A stretch of DNA of 43,192 nucleotides from an uncultured Oscillospiraceae bacterium (lineage in GTDB: Bacteria; Bacillota; Clostridia; Oscillospirales; Oscillospiraceae): contig CANQBA010000031.1 in assembly GCA_947589545.1 (NCBI GenBank), positions 1 to 43,192 of the forward strand, read 5' to 3'. The notes below the pieces were generated by a model. That model worked only from the letters and a program-made list of their open reading frames with translations. It made no database searches and was not told where the DNA came from. Shown piece after piece: positions 16,400 to 22,422 of the stretch. The translations under genes and the position numbers were made by a program. Position 1 is the first letter of the stretch; each line of letters begins with the position of its first letter.

Positions 16400-16508
16400 T
16401 GTCGGAAAAAGCCCGGACGGGCTTTTTCCGGCAAGGGGGAACGTGCGGGATTTTTCCCGACGCGCATGTCGCCGGGAAAAAGTTTGAATTTGAGTTTTTT
16501 GATAAGCT
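16400..16508 (-). repeat. Multi-hairpin repeat, copy C (short, inverted)
   Basis: In the opposite orientation to copies A and B. It carries the GTCGGAAAAAGCCC-type hairpin (16401-16432), GGAACGTGCGGG, the CCCGACGCGCATGTCGCCGGG hairpin arms (about 16449-16482) and the AACTC...TTATCAAAAA end. The central hairpins are absent. It begins 2 nt after the stop of the sensor gene and can terminate transcription from both sides. Confidence 0.8.
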
Positions 16509-16510
16509 GA

Positions 16511-16543
16511 CGCTGGCCGGCGAAATGCCGGCCAGCGTTTTTT
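16511..16543 (+). terminator. Terminator of the blaI-sensor operon
   Basis: A perfect 11-bp stem, CGCTGGCCGGC/GCCGGCCAGCG, is followed by TTTTTTA. It reaches the end of the convergent tspO gene. Confidence 0.8.
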
Positions 16544-17015
16544 ATTTGTTAAGAAGATAAACGCCCAGGTTCAGATACCCCGCGAAGGTCACCCACAGGA
16601 GGTACGGGAGGAGGAGCTTGCCGGCTGTTTTGTCCAGCTTGTGAAAGAAAGCGAAGGTTGCCAGCACCGCCAGCCACAGGGCGATGAGCCAGAAGAAGGC
16701 GAAGAGATAGAGCGCGAAGCGGAAAAAGAGGATGGGCCAGAAGAAGTTGAGGGCCAGCTGACAGGCGTAGACCGTCAGAGCCGCCGAGACGGCGTCCCGG
16801 GGCATGCCCGCTTCACTGACCAGGTACGACGCCAGGCCCATCATCAGATAGAGCGCCGTCCAGACCACCGGAAACACCCAGGCGGGCGGCGTCAGCGGCG
16901 GCTTCTCCAGCGCGGCAAAGGCCCTCATCCCGGACATGGACAGCACCGCCGCAAGGCCCCCCACCGCCAGGGGGACAGCCAGACAGACGATCAGCTTTTT
17001 CGGTTTGATGTTCAT
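16542..17015 (-). CDS. tspO: TspO/MBR family protein (tryptophan-rich sensory protein)
   Basis: A 157-residue membrane protein with five predicted helices. It matches the TspO/MBR (peripheral benzodiazepine receptor) family, which binds porphyrins and related ligands. Signature features are P-P-L-T-P-P-A-W-V-F-P-V-V-W-T-A-L-Y near residues 39-56, the A-x-x-L-N-F-F-W-P-I-L-F-F segment near 88-99 and L-L-P-Y-L-L-W-V-T-F-A-G-Y-L-N near 136-150. The ATG at 17015 is preceded by AGAGGTGA. Upstream sequence (17016-17076) includes one copy of a 34-bp direct repeat. No clear -35/-10 was assigned. Confidence 0.88.
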   Translation of the reverse strand: MNIKPKKLIVCLAVPLAVGGLAAVLSMSGMRAFAALEKPPLTPPAWVFPVVWTALYLMMGLASYLVSEAGMPRDAVSAALTVYACQLALNFFWPILFFRFALYLFAFFWLIALWLAVLATFAFFHKLDKTAGKLLLPYLLWVTFAGYLNLGVYLLNK

Positions 17016-17042
17016 ATTCCGTCACCTCTTTGGTCAAACTCT

Positions 17043-17076
17043 ATTCCCGGTTTCCGGCAAATATGCGTACATAAAA
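17043..17076. repeat. 34-bp direct repeat, left copy
   Basis: Identical to 17289-17322. It contains AAATATGCGTACATAAA. The two copies bracket repeat B, 212 bp apart. Confidence 0.9.
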
Positions 17077-17079
17077 GGC

Positions 17080-17283
17080 AGCTTGTCAAAAAACTCAAAT
17101 TCAATATTTTTCCCGGCGACATGCGCGTCGGGAAAAATCCCTTTTGTTTTGCGGAGTGTGCGGCCCTGCGGGCCGTGCGCGGAGCAAAACGGCAGGGTAA
17201 TTTTCTCTGAATTTCGCAAAATTCAGAAAAAATTACCCGCACGTTCCCTTTTGTCGGAAAAGCCCGTCAGGGCTTTTTCGACA
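17080..17283 (+). repeat. Multi-hairpin repeat, copy B
   Basis: Same order as copy A, but the 140-nt module is replaced by one hairpin, GTTTTGC...GCAAAAC with inner GGCCC/GGGCC (about 17145-17188). The outer stem differs from copy A (GTCACGC/GCGTGAC) on both sides. The AATTTTCTCTGAATTT hairpin and the GTCGGAAAAGCCC hairpin (17252-17283) follow. No coding potential. Confidence 0.85.
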
Positions 17284-17288
17284 GTCTC

Positions 17289-17322
17289 ATTCCCGGTTTC
17301 CGGCAAATATGCGTACATAAAA
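17289..17322. repeat. 34-bp direct repeat, right copy
   Basis: Second identical copy of the 34-bp sequence at 17043-17076. It lies 41 bp before the small coat-like gene. Confidence 0.9.
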
Positions 17323-17362
17323 AGCCTTCCGCCGGGGAACCATAACCGTGAGGTGATCAAAC

Positions 17363-17536
17363 ATGAGTTCCAAGGAGCTTCTTTACGTCGAGGACGCCCT
17401 GGGCCACGCTGAATTTCTTGTCAAGCAGTGCCAGGACGCCGTGAACACCCTGCAGGACGCCGGGCTGAAGGCCCAGGCCCAGCAGTGGGTGGACAAAAAC
17501 CGCCAGATCTTTGGCAAGTTCTACGCGCTTGTATAA
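17363..17536 (+). CDS. Small CotF-associated protein
   Basis: A 57-residue ORF starting MSSKELLYVEDALGHAEFL and ending G-K-F-Y-A-L-V. It is a single amphipathic helical unit with a GTGAGGTGA ribosome site ahead of ATG 17363. It ends 12 nt before a CotF-like gene, and its ending includes that gene's ribosome site (TAAGGAGG). Codon use matches the neighbours, and such short partners next to CotF-like genes are common in Clostridia, so I take it as real. A role in the spore coat is inferred from the neighbour only. Confidence 0.75.
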   Translation: MSSKELLYVEDALGHAEFLVKQCQDAVNTLQDAGLKAQAQQWVDKNRQIFGKFYALV

Positions 17537-17548
17537 GGAGGAAGGAAA

Positions 17549-17797
17549 ATGGACGACAAGACCATCATGGAGAATATTCTCCTGACCACCAAGGGCGTGT
17601 GCGACCTCTATATGCACGGCGCCATCGAGTCCGCCACCGAGAACGTCAACTGCGCCTTCAAATCCGCGCTCACCGACACGCTGGGGATGCAGGACGCCAT
17701 CTACAAGCAGATGACCCAGAAGGGCTGGTACTCCACCGAGACGGTGCCCCAGTCGAAAATCGACCAGGTCAAGCAGAAATACGCATCCGCAAACTGA
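17549..17797 (+). CDS. CotF-like spore coat protein
   Basis: An 82-residue protein with the Coat_F pattern. M-D-D-K-T-I-M-E-N-I-L-L-T-T-K-G begins the first helix, C-D-L-Y-M-H-G-A-I-E-S-A-T follows, then F-x-x-A-L-T-D-T-L-G-M-Q-D-A-I-Y, then Q-K-G-W-Y. The fold is ferritin-like helical. Relatives are spore-coat or spore-associated proteins. GGAGGA lies 6 nt upstream of the ATG, and a strong terminator follows. It forms a two-gene unit with the 57-residue ORF upstream. It supports the idea that the host forms spores. Confidence 0.85.
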   Translation: MDDKTIMENILLTTKGVCDLYMHGAIESATENVNCAFKSALTDTLGMQDAIYKQMTQKGWYSTETVPQSKIDQVKQKYASAN

Positions 17798-17802
17798 CGG
17801 GG

Positions 17803-17840
17803 AAAATACGGGAGGATTTTTTCTTCCCGTATTTTTATTT
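17803..17840 (+). terminator. Terminator of the CotF-like unit
   Basis: AAAATACGGGA (17803-17813) pairs with TCCCGTATTTT (17825-17835), followed by TATTTT. The A-tract makes it usable from both sides. Confidence 0.8.
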
Positions 17841-17879
17841 TTTATGCAAAGAAGATACCAATTCTTTGCAAGCCTGTGT

Positions 17880-17885
17880 TATAAT
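17880..17885 (+). promoter_or_regulatory. Extended -10 of the C39-like peptidase gene
   Basis: TGTTATAAT gives a consensus -10 (17880-17885) with TG extension, 35 nt before the ATG. No good -35 is present. Confidence 0.5.
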
Positions 17886-17919
17886 GGTTTTATAGTTGAA
17901 AGCAAGGGAGATCACGGGC

Positions 17920-18798
17920 ATGTATCAGCCGGAGACATCATTCAGAACGCAGGGACGGACGAAAAAGCGGCGCGGAGGCGTCACCTTTTTATTGCGGCTT
18001 TTGGAGATCGTTCCGGCCGCCGCGCTCCTGATCGCCGCGTTTTTCATCCTTTTCCCCTCCTCTGACGGGAAGGGGGACGGGGACACGACGCCGCCCCCCG
18101 CCACGGACGCGGATGTGCCGGCGGATCCCGGCACGGAGGACACCGCCGCCCAGACGGAGGAGCCCACCGAGCCGCCCTATACCGATCAATACACCCCCGC
18201 CCTGCTGGAGCTTGCGGAGAAAAACCCGGAGGCCGCGGGCTTTGTGGCGGCGTATGCCGGGGCGACGCCGGCAAACCTGAAAATGGATCTGACGGAGGAG
18301 CTCTCCCCCGGCCAGTTCCCCTACTTTACCCAGTGGGACAGCCGCTGGGGCTACAACATCTACGGCTCCGGCCTCATGGGCTGGACGGGCTGCGGCCCCA
18401 CGGTGCTGTCCATGGTGGCGGTGGGCCTCACCGGGGACGGCACGCTGACGCCGGCCTTTGTGGCGGATATGGCCGTCCGGGACGGCTACTGCGTGGAGGG
18501 CAACGGCACCGCCTGGACGCTCTTTTCCCAGGGCTCCAAAAAGCTGGGCCTCACCCCCAAGGAGCTGCCCCTGTGGGAACCCACGGTGCGGGCGGAGCTG
18601 GAAGCGGGACGCCCGGTGGTCTGCATCGTGGGGCCGGGTCATTTCACCGAAAACGGCCATTACATACTCCTGACAAAGGCCGACGGGGAGGGCTACCACG
18701 TCCTGGATCCCTTCCGCCCCTCCAACTGCCACGCCTGGAGCTGGGACGATTTTTCCGGGGAGATCAAAAACCTCTGGTCGTTCACCGTTTCCGAATAA
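17920..18798 (+). CDS. Membrane-anchored C39-like cysteine peptidase
   Basis: A 292-residue protein. It has a short cytoplasmic N-terminus rich in K/R (about 14-21), one membrane helix (about 22-44), and a Pro/Thr/Asp/Glu-rich linker (about 48-95). From about 135 comes a papain-like C39_2 domain: W-D-S-R-W-G-Y then G-W-T-G-C-G-P-T, with catalytic Cys near 159. G-H-Y-I-L-L-T holds the catalytic His near 246, and V-L-D-P-F follows. The active domain should face outward. C39_2 proteins act on peptides or cell-surface substrates; the target is unknown. ATG 17920 is favoured by AAGGGAG upstream; an in-frame TTG at 17896 is less likely. Confidence 0.8.
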   Translation: MYQPETSFRTQGRTKKRRGGVTFLLRLLEIVPAAALLIAAFFILFPSSDGKGDGDTTPPPATDADVPADPGTEDTAAQTEEPTEPPYTDQYTPALLELAEKNPEAAGFVAAYAGATPANLKMDLTEELSPGQFPYFTQWDSRWGYNIYGSGLMGWTGCGPTVLSMVAVGLTGDGTLTPAFVADMAVRDGYCVEGNGTAWTLFSQGSKKLGLTPKELPLWEPTVRAELEAGRPVVCIVGPGHFTENGHYILLTKADGEGYHVLDPFRPSNCHAWSWDDFSGEIKNLWSFTVSE

Positions 18799-18804
18799 AC
18801 AGAG

Positions 18805-18862
18805 AAAAGGGGCCGCGCAGGCCCCTTTGGTTTGCCGAAAAAGCCCGTCGGGGCTTTTTTCG
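18805..18862. terminator. Back-to-back terminators between the peptidase gene and trxA
   Basis: AAAGGGGCC/GGCCCCTTT (18806-18828) ends the plus-strand gene. GCCGAAAAAGCCC with GGGGCTTTTTTCG (18834-18862), a member of the dispersed hairpin family, serves the minus-strand trxA. The second is usable from both directions. Confidence 0.8.
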
Positions 18863-18868
18863 ATAAGG

Positions 18869-19171
18869 TTACGCGATAAACGCCTCCAGCTCCTCCTTGG
18901 GGACAAGGCCGATGCTGGTGCCGGCAGGCTGGCCGTCCACGAATTTCATCAGCGTGGGGACGCTCATGACGCCGTAACGCATGGCCAGCTCCGGGGACTG
19001 GTCGATATCCACCTTCACAAAGCCGATCTCCGGGTGCGCCGCCTCCACCTCCTCCAGGATAGGCGCCAGCATCCGGCAGGGGCCGCACCAGGTGGCAAAA
19101 AAGTCCACCACGGTGACGCCGCCGCCCAGTACCTTCTCCTCAAACAGGTCGTTGTTGATGATTTCCGCCAT
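18869..19171 (-). CDS. trxA: Thioredoxin
   Basis: A 100-residue thioredoxin with active site W28-C29-G30-P31-C32, the conserved D-F-F-A-T before it and cis-proline in S-V-P-T-L-M. It is a cytoplasmic disulfide reductant, recharged by thioredoxin reductase. A GGAGGTCA site precedes the ATG at 19171. It is transcribed divergently from trxB, and the two promoters share their -35 region, suggesting joint control of the pair. Confidence 0.95.
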   Translation of the reverse strand: MAEIINNDLFEEKVLGGGVTVVDFFATWCGPCRMLAPILEEVEAAHPEIGFVKVDIDQSPELAMRYGVMSVPTLMKFVDGQPAGTSIGLVPKEELEAFIA

Positions 19172-19205
19172 TAAAATGACCTCCTTTGTTTATTTTCCTG
19201 CTGCT

Positions 19206-19234
19206 ATTATAATTCCCCAAAAGGGGGATGTCAA
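19206..19234 (-). promoter_or_regulatory. trxA promoter
   Basis: Minus strand: TTGACA (19234-19229), 17-nt spacer, TATAAT (19211-19206), both perfect. The spacer contains a CCCC-TTTT-GGGG dyad that could be a regulator site. Confidence 0.85.
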
Positions 19235-19257
19235 TTTATTTAAGATTGTGGTATACT
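19229..19257 (+). promoter_or_regulatory. trxB promoter
   Basis: Extended -10 TGGTATACT (core 19252-19257). The matching -35 position, 17 nt upstream, is TGTCAA (19229-19234), the exact complement of the trxA -35. Confidence 0.65.
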
Positions 19258-19285
19258 GTAATTATTCTGATACACGGAGGTATGT

Positions 19286-20203
19286 ATGTACGATCTGATC
19301 ATCATCGGCGGCGGGCCGGCGGGGCTGACAGCCGCGGTCTACGCCCGCAGAGCGGGCCTTTCCACCCTGCTCCTGGAGATCACCGTCTGCGGCGGGCAGA
19401 TCATCAACTCCCAGAACGTGGAGAATTTCCCCGCCATCCCCCAGATCGAGGGCTGGCGGCTGGCGGATACCTGGCAAAAGCAGGCCCAGGCCCTGGGAAC
19501 CGAAATCAAAACAGCCGCCGTCACGGGCATCGAGCTCCACGGCGGCAGCAGGCTCGTCCACACCGCCAAGGGGGATTTTGAGGCGACAGCCGTCATCATC
19601 GCCACGGGCGCGGGGCACCGGAAGCTGGACTGCCCCGGTGGGGCGGAGCTTTCGGGCCGGGGCGTCTCCACCTGCGCCTCCTGCGACGGGGCCTTTTTCC
19701 GGGGCCGCCCGGTGGCCGTGGTGGGCGGCGGCAACACGGCCTTTGAGGACGCGCTGTATTTAAGCTCCCTCTGCGAAAAGGTCTACATCGTCCACCGCCG
19801 CCGGGAGTTCCGGGCGGAACGGCATCTGGTGGAAGCCGCCAAAGCCAGGCCGAATGTGGAATTTTTGACGCCCTGCGTCCCCTCTGAGGTGGTCGCCGGG
19901 GAGAACGGCCGCGTGGCCGCCCTGCGGGTGAGGAATGTGGAGACGAACGAGGAGCGCACGCTGGACACCCCCGGCGTCTTTACCGCCATCGGCATGATCC
20001 CCAACAACGCCGCCTTCGCCAATGTGCTGAAGCTGGACGAGGCCGGCTACGCCATCGCCGGGGAGGACTGCGCGTCCGGCACGCCCGGTATCTGGGTGGC
20101 CGGGGACGGGCGGCAAAAGTCCCTGCGGCAGCTGATCACCGCCGCCGCCGACGGCGCGGTGGCCGCCACGGCGGCGGCCCGATATGTAAACGAAAGGAAA
20201 TGA
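19286..20203 (+). CDS. trxB: Thioredoxin reductase
   Basis: A 305-residue low-molecular-weight flavoprotein that passes electrons from NADPH to thioredoxin. The FAD-binding G-G-G-P-A-G begins near residue 9. The redox pair is in C-A-S-C-D-G (about 130-135). The NADPH-binding G-G-G-N-T-A and H-R-R-R motifs follow (about 149 and 171). The second FAD motif, near the C-terminus, reads G-I-W-V-A-G-D-G, where the usual residue after G-D is Cys or Val. GGAGG lies 5 nt before the ATG at 19286. It is only 4 nt from dut, so the two are probably co-transcribed. Confidence 0.95.
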   Translation: MYDLIIIGGGPAGLTAAVYARRAGLSTLLLEITVCGGQIINSQNVENFPAIPQIEGWRLADTWQKQAQALGTEIKTAAVTGIELHGGSRLVHTAKGDFEATAVIIATGAGHRKLDCPGGAELSGRGVSTCASCDGAFFRGRPVAVVGGGNTAFEDALYLSSLCEKVYIVHRRREFRAERHLVEAAKARPNVEFLTPCVPSEVVAGENGRVAALRVRNVETNEERTLDTPGVFTAIGMIPNNAAFANVLKLDEAGYAIAGEDCASGTPGIWVAGDGRQKSLRQLITAAADGAVAATAAARYVNERK

Positions 20204-20207
20204 TCGT

Positions 20208-20651
20208 ATGGAACCCATTGCCGTCAAAGTCAAAAAGCTGGATCCCCGCGCCGTGCTCCCCTCCCGCGGCTCCCCCTTCTCCGCCGGGGCCGATCTGCGG
20301 GCCTGCATGGACGGGCCGGTGACCGTGGAGCCGGGACAGACCGTCTTCTTCCATACGGGCCTCACCGCCGAGATCCCCGAGGGGTACGCCGGCTTCGTCT
20401 TTGCCCGTTCGGGGCTCGCCTCCAAGTCGGGCCTCGCCCCGGCCAACAAGGTGGGCGTTGTGGATTCGGACTACCGGGGGGAGTACATGGTTGCCCTCTA
20501 TAACCACTCCCAAGCGCCCGTCACCGTCAATCCCGGCGACCGGATCGCCCAGATGGTGGTCATGCCCGTGGCGTTCACGGAGTTTATCGAGGCGGACGAG
20601 CTGTCCGAGACGGAGCGCGGAGCCGGCGGCTTCGGGTCTACGGGAAAGTGA
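20208..20651 (+). CDS. dut: dUTP diphosphatase
   Basis: A 147-residue trimeric dUTPase that hydrolyses dUTP to dUMP and pyrophosphate, keeping uracil out of DNA and feeding dTMP synthesis. All five motifs are present: S-A-G-A-D-L (25-30), A-R-S-G-L-A-S-K-S-G-L (about 66-76), G-V-V-D-S-D-Y-R-G-E (about 83-92), G-D-R-I-A-Q-M-V-V (about 109-117) and R-G-A-G-G-F-G-S-T-G near the end. The start lies 4 nt after trxB, with GAAAGGAAA as ribosome site. Confidence 0.95.
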   Translation: MEPIAVKVKKLDPRAVLPSRGSPFSAGADLRACMDGPVTVEPGQTVFFHTGLTAEIPEGYAGFVFARSGLASKSGLAPANKVGVVDSDYRGEYMVALYNHSQAPVTVNPGDRIAQMVVMPVAFTEFIEADELSETERGAGGFGSTGK

Positions 20652-20716
20652 ATCGTAAAATATTTAATGTTTATCGTTAAATAATAGTTGACAAACATAC
20701 ATATCCGTGGTATACT
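20652..20716 (+). promoter_or_regulatory. Promoter and probable operator of the DUF2975-YozG operon
   Basis: Promoter TTGACA (20688-20693), 17-nt spacer, TATACT (20711-20716). Just upstream are two direct copies of an ATCG(T/A)AAATA-like element at 20652 and 20673, 21 bp apart, and a TATTTAA/TTAAATA inverted repeat (about 20661-20683). These AT-rich repeats are a plausible site for the YozG-like regulator encoded in the same operon. Confidence 0.7.
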
Positions 20717-20746
20717 GTGCCCAACTTCAAATAGGAGGACACAGAT

Positions 20747-21364
20747 ATGGAAAAGCTCAAAAGAACAGCCCGCGTGCTGGACAGGTTCGCCAAAATATTC
20801 CGCGTGATCTTCATCGCCGCCGCCATCTTCCTGTTCGCGGGCCTCATCATCACCTCGGTGTACTACCTGTCCATCCGGGACTACGACACGGTGGCCGTGC
20901 TGGTGGGCGGGGATTTGCACCTGACTCTGGGAAATGTGCGGCTGAATCTTGCCCATCTTGTTCCGGGCACCACACGGCCCCTGGTGCCGGTGGCGGTGAT
21001 GATGCTGGCGGGCGCCCTGATGCTGGCCATCGCCGCGGTGGAGGCGGGCATCCTCCATCGGATCCTGGCACCCATGGTGGAGGGGCGGCCCTTCGACTCA
21101 GCGGTGTCGGAGAATCTCAGGAAGCTGGGTTGGATGACTCTGGTGCAGGCGGCTGTCTACAGTGTGGCGGAATTTCTGATCTTCACCATGGAGCTGCGGC
21201 TTTTTGAGTTCGGATATTTCCTGAACCAGGAGTATGTGAAGAGCTACACGGTGAATTTCCGCCTGGAGCTTTCCCGTTTCCTCATTCCGGCGGCGCTGTT
21301 TTTCCTCTCCTGGATCTTCCGTTACGGGGAGGAGCTCCAGCGCCAGTCCGACGAAACGCTCTGA
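20747..21364 (+). CDS. DUF2975 family membrane protein
   Basis: A 205-residue protein with four membrane helices (about 18-41, 82-103, 124-146, 175-194). The pattern of four helices followed immediately by a YozG-type HTH gene is the standard DUF2975-yozG arrangement in Firmicutes. Function is unknown; in such pairs the membrane protein may tether or modulate the regulator. A GGAGGA site precedes the ATG, and the next gene starts 9 nt after the stop. Confidence 0.85.
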   Translation: MEKLKRTARVLDRFAKIFRVIFIAAAIFLFAGLIITSVYYLSIRDYDTVAVLVGGDLHLTLGNVRLNLAHLVPGTTRPLVPVAVMMLAGALMLAIAAVEAGILHRILAPMVEGRPFDSAVSENLRKLGWMTLVQAAVYSVAEFLIFTMELRLFEFGYFLNQEYVKSYTVNFRLELSRFLIPAALFFLSWIFRYGEELQRQSDETL

Positions 21365-21373
21365 GGTGATCGT

Positions 21374-21583
21374 ATGCCCATTATTTTACGTCTTGACCGG
21401 GTCATGGCGGATCGAAAAATGTCCCTGAATGCCCTTGCGGAGAAGGTGGGCATCGCCAACGTGAATCTGTCCAAGATCAAAACCGGCAAGGTCAGCGCCA
21501 TCCGCTTCTCCACCCTGGAGGCCATCTGCGAAGCGCTCCAATGTCAGCCCGGGGACATTCTGGAGTACCAAAAGGGTGAATAA
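21374..21583 (+). CDS. YozG family HTH regulator
   Basis: A 69-residue one-domain HTH protein of the YozG/YdaS-like Cro/C1 group. It shows L-N-A-L-A-E-K-V-G-I-A-N-V-N-L-S-K-I-K (about 19-37) as the HTH and F-S-T-L-E-A-I-C-E-A-L-Q-C-Q-P-G-D-I-L-E-Y at the end, a classic ending of the family. The GAGGTGA site overlaps the stop of the DUF2975 gene. It probably controls its own operon through the AT-rich repeats at 20652-20684. Confidence 0.9.
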   Translation: MPIILRLDRVMADRKMSLNALAEKVGIANVNLSKIKTGKVSAIRFSTLEAICEALQCQPGDILEYQKGE

Positions 21584-21587
21584 CGAA

Positions 21588-21621
21588 AAAATCCCCTGTG
21601 CCTGACGCACAGGGGATTTTC
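21588..21621. terminator. Bidirectional terminator
   Basis: A 13-bp stem, AAAATCCCCTGTG/CACAGGGGATTTT, lies between convergent genes. Confidence 0.9.
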
Positions 21622-21631
21622 TTGGCAGTTT

Positions 21632-21829
21632 TCATATATCCGCGAAGCACTCCCGCTCCTCGTCGGTGAAATCCGGCTCCGGGGCGGCGGGGGTTTGGGC
21701 TTTTTTGAGCTTGGCGGAGAGAGCGGCGAAGAACGCCGCGATCTGCTCATGAAAGAGGACGACGGCCGTTACGGCGGCGGCGACAGCGGCGATGGCCGAC
21801 AGGAGGACGGCGATTTTTTTCCTGCTCAT
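21632..21829 (-). CDS. Small single-pass membrane protein
   Basis: A 65-residue protein. After M-S-R-K-K comes an Ala/Val-rich hydrophobic helix (about residues 5-26), then a short basic segment and an acidic tail, P-D-F-T-D-E-E-R-E-C-F-A-D-I. I do not recognise the family. The ATG at 21829 has a GGAGGG site 6 nt upstream; a TTG two codons earlier is less likely. It has its own promoter at 21881-21909 and shares a terminator with the YozG gene. Confidence 0.7.
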   Translation of the reverse strand: MSRKKIAVLLSAIAAVAAAVTAVVLFHEQIAAFFAALSAKLKKAQTPAAPEPDFTDEERECFADI

Positions 21830-21880
21830 TTTCAACCCTCCGTGAAATCGTTTGAGATGACAGGGCGATATACGCTTCTT

Positions 21881-21909
21881 ATTTTACACTACCTTCGCTG
21901 TTTTTTCAA
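21881..21909 (-). promoter_or_regulatory. Promoter of the small membrane protein gene
   Basis: Minus strand: TTGAAA (21909-21904), 17-nt spacer, TAAAAT (21886-21881). Confidence 0.7.
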
Positions 21910-21951
21910 TACCCGCGCGCAACTTTATCAAAAAATCGTGGAATTGCCATC

Positions 21952-21980
21952 TTGTATACGGGCCGGTAATGTATTATAAT
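21952..21980 (+). promoter_or_regulatory. Promoter of asp23-fakA
   Basis: TTGTAT (21952-21957), 17-nt spacer, TATAAT (21975-21980). A leader of about 70 nt follows with ATATGCGC and TACGCATAT half-sites. Confidence 0.75.
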
Positions 21981-22056
21981 GATATTTGTGTGAATATGCG
22001 CACGGATAGGTACGCATATATCTTTTCTGGATCTGAACTCAAAAAGGGGTGCTCAT

Positions 22057-22407
22057 ATGGTAAGATTCAAAACGAGTCTCGGCGTCATCTCCATCTCGCC
22101 CGATGTCATTACCACCCTGGTGGGCGACGCGGCCACCAGCTGTTTTGGCGTCAAGGGAATGGCTATGCGCTCCGTCACCGACGGACTTGTCCATCTCCTG
22201 AAGCCCGAGGCCATGGGCAAGGGCGTTCATATCGCCTACGGGGAGGACTACATTCTCATCGATCTCCACATCATTGTGGATCACGGCGTCAACATCCCCG
22301 TGCTGTGCAGCAGCATTATCAACGAAGTCAAATACAAGGTCACGGAGGCCACCGGCATCGAAGTCCGCTCCGTGGACGTGTTTGTAGACTCGATAAGTCT
22401 TGATTGA
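22057..22407 (+). CDS. Asp23/Gls24 family envelope stress protein (YloU-like)
   Basis: A 116-residue Asp23/Gls24 protein, the YloU branch that precedes fakA in Firmicutes. It starts F-K-T-S-L-G-V-I-S-I-S-P-D-V-I and ends V-E-V-R-S-V-D-V-F-V-D-S-type strands. Members are cytoplasmic, often membrane-associated, and linked to cell-envelope stress. GGGGTG precedes the ATG, and fakA begins 15 nt after the stop, so the pair forms an operon. Confidence 0.9.
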   Translation: MVRFKTSLGVISISPDVITTLVGDAATSCFGVKGMAMRSVTDGLVHLLKPEAMGKGVHIAYGEDYILIDLHIIVDHGVNIPVLCSSIINEVKYKVTEATGIEVRSVDVFVDSISLD

Positions 22408-22422
22408 TGGAGGACGAAAGCC

